Shown here in pieces: positions 63,576-64,000 of a stretch of 64,000 bases of DNA. Below the pieces are notes generated by a model. The model was not told where the DNA came from. It did no database searches and worked only from the letters and a program-made list of their open reading frames with translations. The position numbers and the translations under genes are program-made. Every line of letters starts with the position of its first letter. Position 1 is the first letter of the stretch. This DNA is from JAJEDW01 sp963555775 (GTDB lineage: Bacteria > Acidobacteriota > Terriglobia > 20CM-2-55-15), in contig CAUVWY020000009.1 in the NCBI GenBank assembly GCA_963555775.3, positions 310,001-374,000 on the forward strand. The letters are read 5' to 3'.

Positions 63576-63999
63576 TTACGGCCCCTGCTGCTGCGAGTAG
63601 TCGATGAAGGCCTGCTCGTTGCAGCGATCCTCGGCATAGGGAACATCGGCCGGCTGGACCACGTCCGAGCCCGTGTAGGTCCCCTCCAGATAGACCGGAT
63701 CCTCGGCCAGGTATGTGCGCGTCAACTCCATCGTTTCAGGATCGAGCGCGAACCGCTCGACGACTCTCAGCCGGTCGCTGTGACCCACAGGCGCCCGCAA
63801 GACGCCGGGCAGGAAGCGGATCGTGTCCACCACGAGCACATCGCCGTCCCAGCTTCCGATCGAATGCCCCGCGCGGGTGGGGAAGACGTCGGGCGGATGC
63901 CGGGTCATGTTCATGTGGGCCGTCCGTTCGAGGCCGTGCTGGCCGTAGAGGATCACGAACGCGTCGTCGGTCCGCGTGATCCGGTTGACCGGGCCGTCG
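63576..63999 (-). CDS. Secreted partner protein of DUF6152 family, C-terminal part (runs off window end)
   Basis: The frame is open to the window edge, so the 5' part of the gene lies outside. The visible 140 residues show LERTAHMNMTRHP, GHSIGSWDGDVLVVDTIRFL, DRLRVVERFALDPETMELTR and YLEGTYTGSDVV, the partner-family C-terminal end. It has the same 'GHSIGxWxGD' block as 34559. No signal or start can be judged. Confidence 0.85.
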   Translation of the reverse strand, partial: DGPVNRITRTDDAFVILYGQHGLERTAHMNMTRHPPDVFPTRAGHSIGSWDGDVLVVDTIRFLPGVLRAPVGHSDRLRVVERFALDPETMELTRTYLAEDPVYLEGTYTGSDVVQPADVPYAEDRCNEQAFIDYSQQQGP

Positions 64000-64000
64000 A

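Noticed and set aside
1..64000. tRNA, rRNA or riboswitch genes
   Set aside because: No cloverleaf, rRNA stretch or known aptamer pattern was recognised in the intergenic regions; a covariance-model scan could overturn this.

Overview
The window is chromosomal DNA from a GC-rich, Gram-negative-like bacterium. Lipobox and signal-peptide proteins, a Wzt-type polysaccharide exporter ATPase, a LolA-like protein and an M16 lipoprotein point to a cell with an outer membrane. An FtsX/MacB permease of the duplicated, ATPase-less type common in Acidobacteriota, and several secreted DUF6152-type proteins, suggest Acidobacteriota or a similar environmental lineage. This is an inference from gene content. 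No rRNA or tRNA gene was seen. TTG start codons with good ribosome sites are frequent.

The left half (1-44.6 kb) is mostly intact. In order it holds: the end of a hydantoinase/oxoprolinase A gene overlapping its B partner; a secreted 11-residue-repeat protein; an M16 lipoprotein peptidase behind a DUF4159 gene; VOC, YdeI-like, ClpP and alanine racemase genes; a three-gene osmoprotectant ABC transporter; an Nramp-like transporter; and a three-domain acyl-activating/ACP/acyltransferase protein. After a 130-bp inverted-repeat element come a zinc-ribbon protein and an NYN/OST-HTH protein, then a surface-polysaccharide group (coiled-coil protein, Wzt, TylF-like methyltransferase, methyltransferase-GH99-like fusion). 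Next are DAHP synthase, an amino-acid dehydrogenase, a LolA-like protein, pirin/ModA and a DASS carrier. From 32.9 to 43.6 kb runs a secreted/catabolic block: a DUF6152 plus partner gene family (one natural fusion), a LigM/DesA-like demethylase, a metallo-beta-lactamase-fold enzyme with paired EF-hand loops, BrnT/BrnA, a benzaldehyde-dehydrogenase-like enzyme and a PQQ-type sugar dehydrogenase.

From about 44.7 kb the DNA is a mosaic of mobile elements and broken genes: an IS91-type transposase fragment; an IS21-family element whose right end cuts htpG after about 43 codons; a second identical 130-bp element after tpx; fragments of M19 dipeptidase, DUF1552, DUF6282-like, group II intron maturase/domain V, a permease split by TAG, a truncated ABC exporter, an exonuclease and a uracil-DNA glycosylase; and phage-like remnants. 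A ~102-bp repeat occurs four times, each time just downstream of a minus-strand stop codon. A G8-domain surface protein with a perfect 288-bp internal duplication sits between two ~345-bp direct repeats.

The most unusual signals are the repeats tied to stop codons (three families), the DUF6152-partner family with its fusion, the duplicated G8 gene, and the cluster of four dyad sites before the VOC gene.
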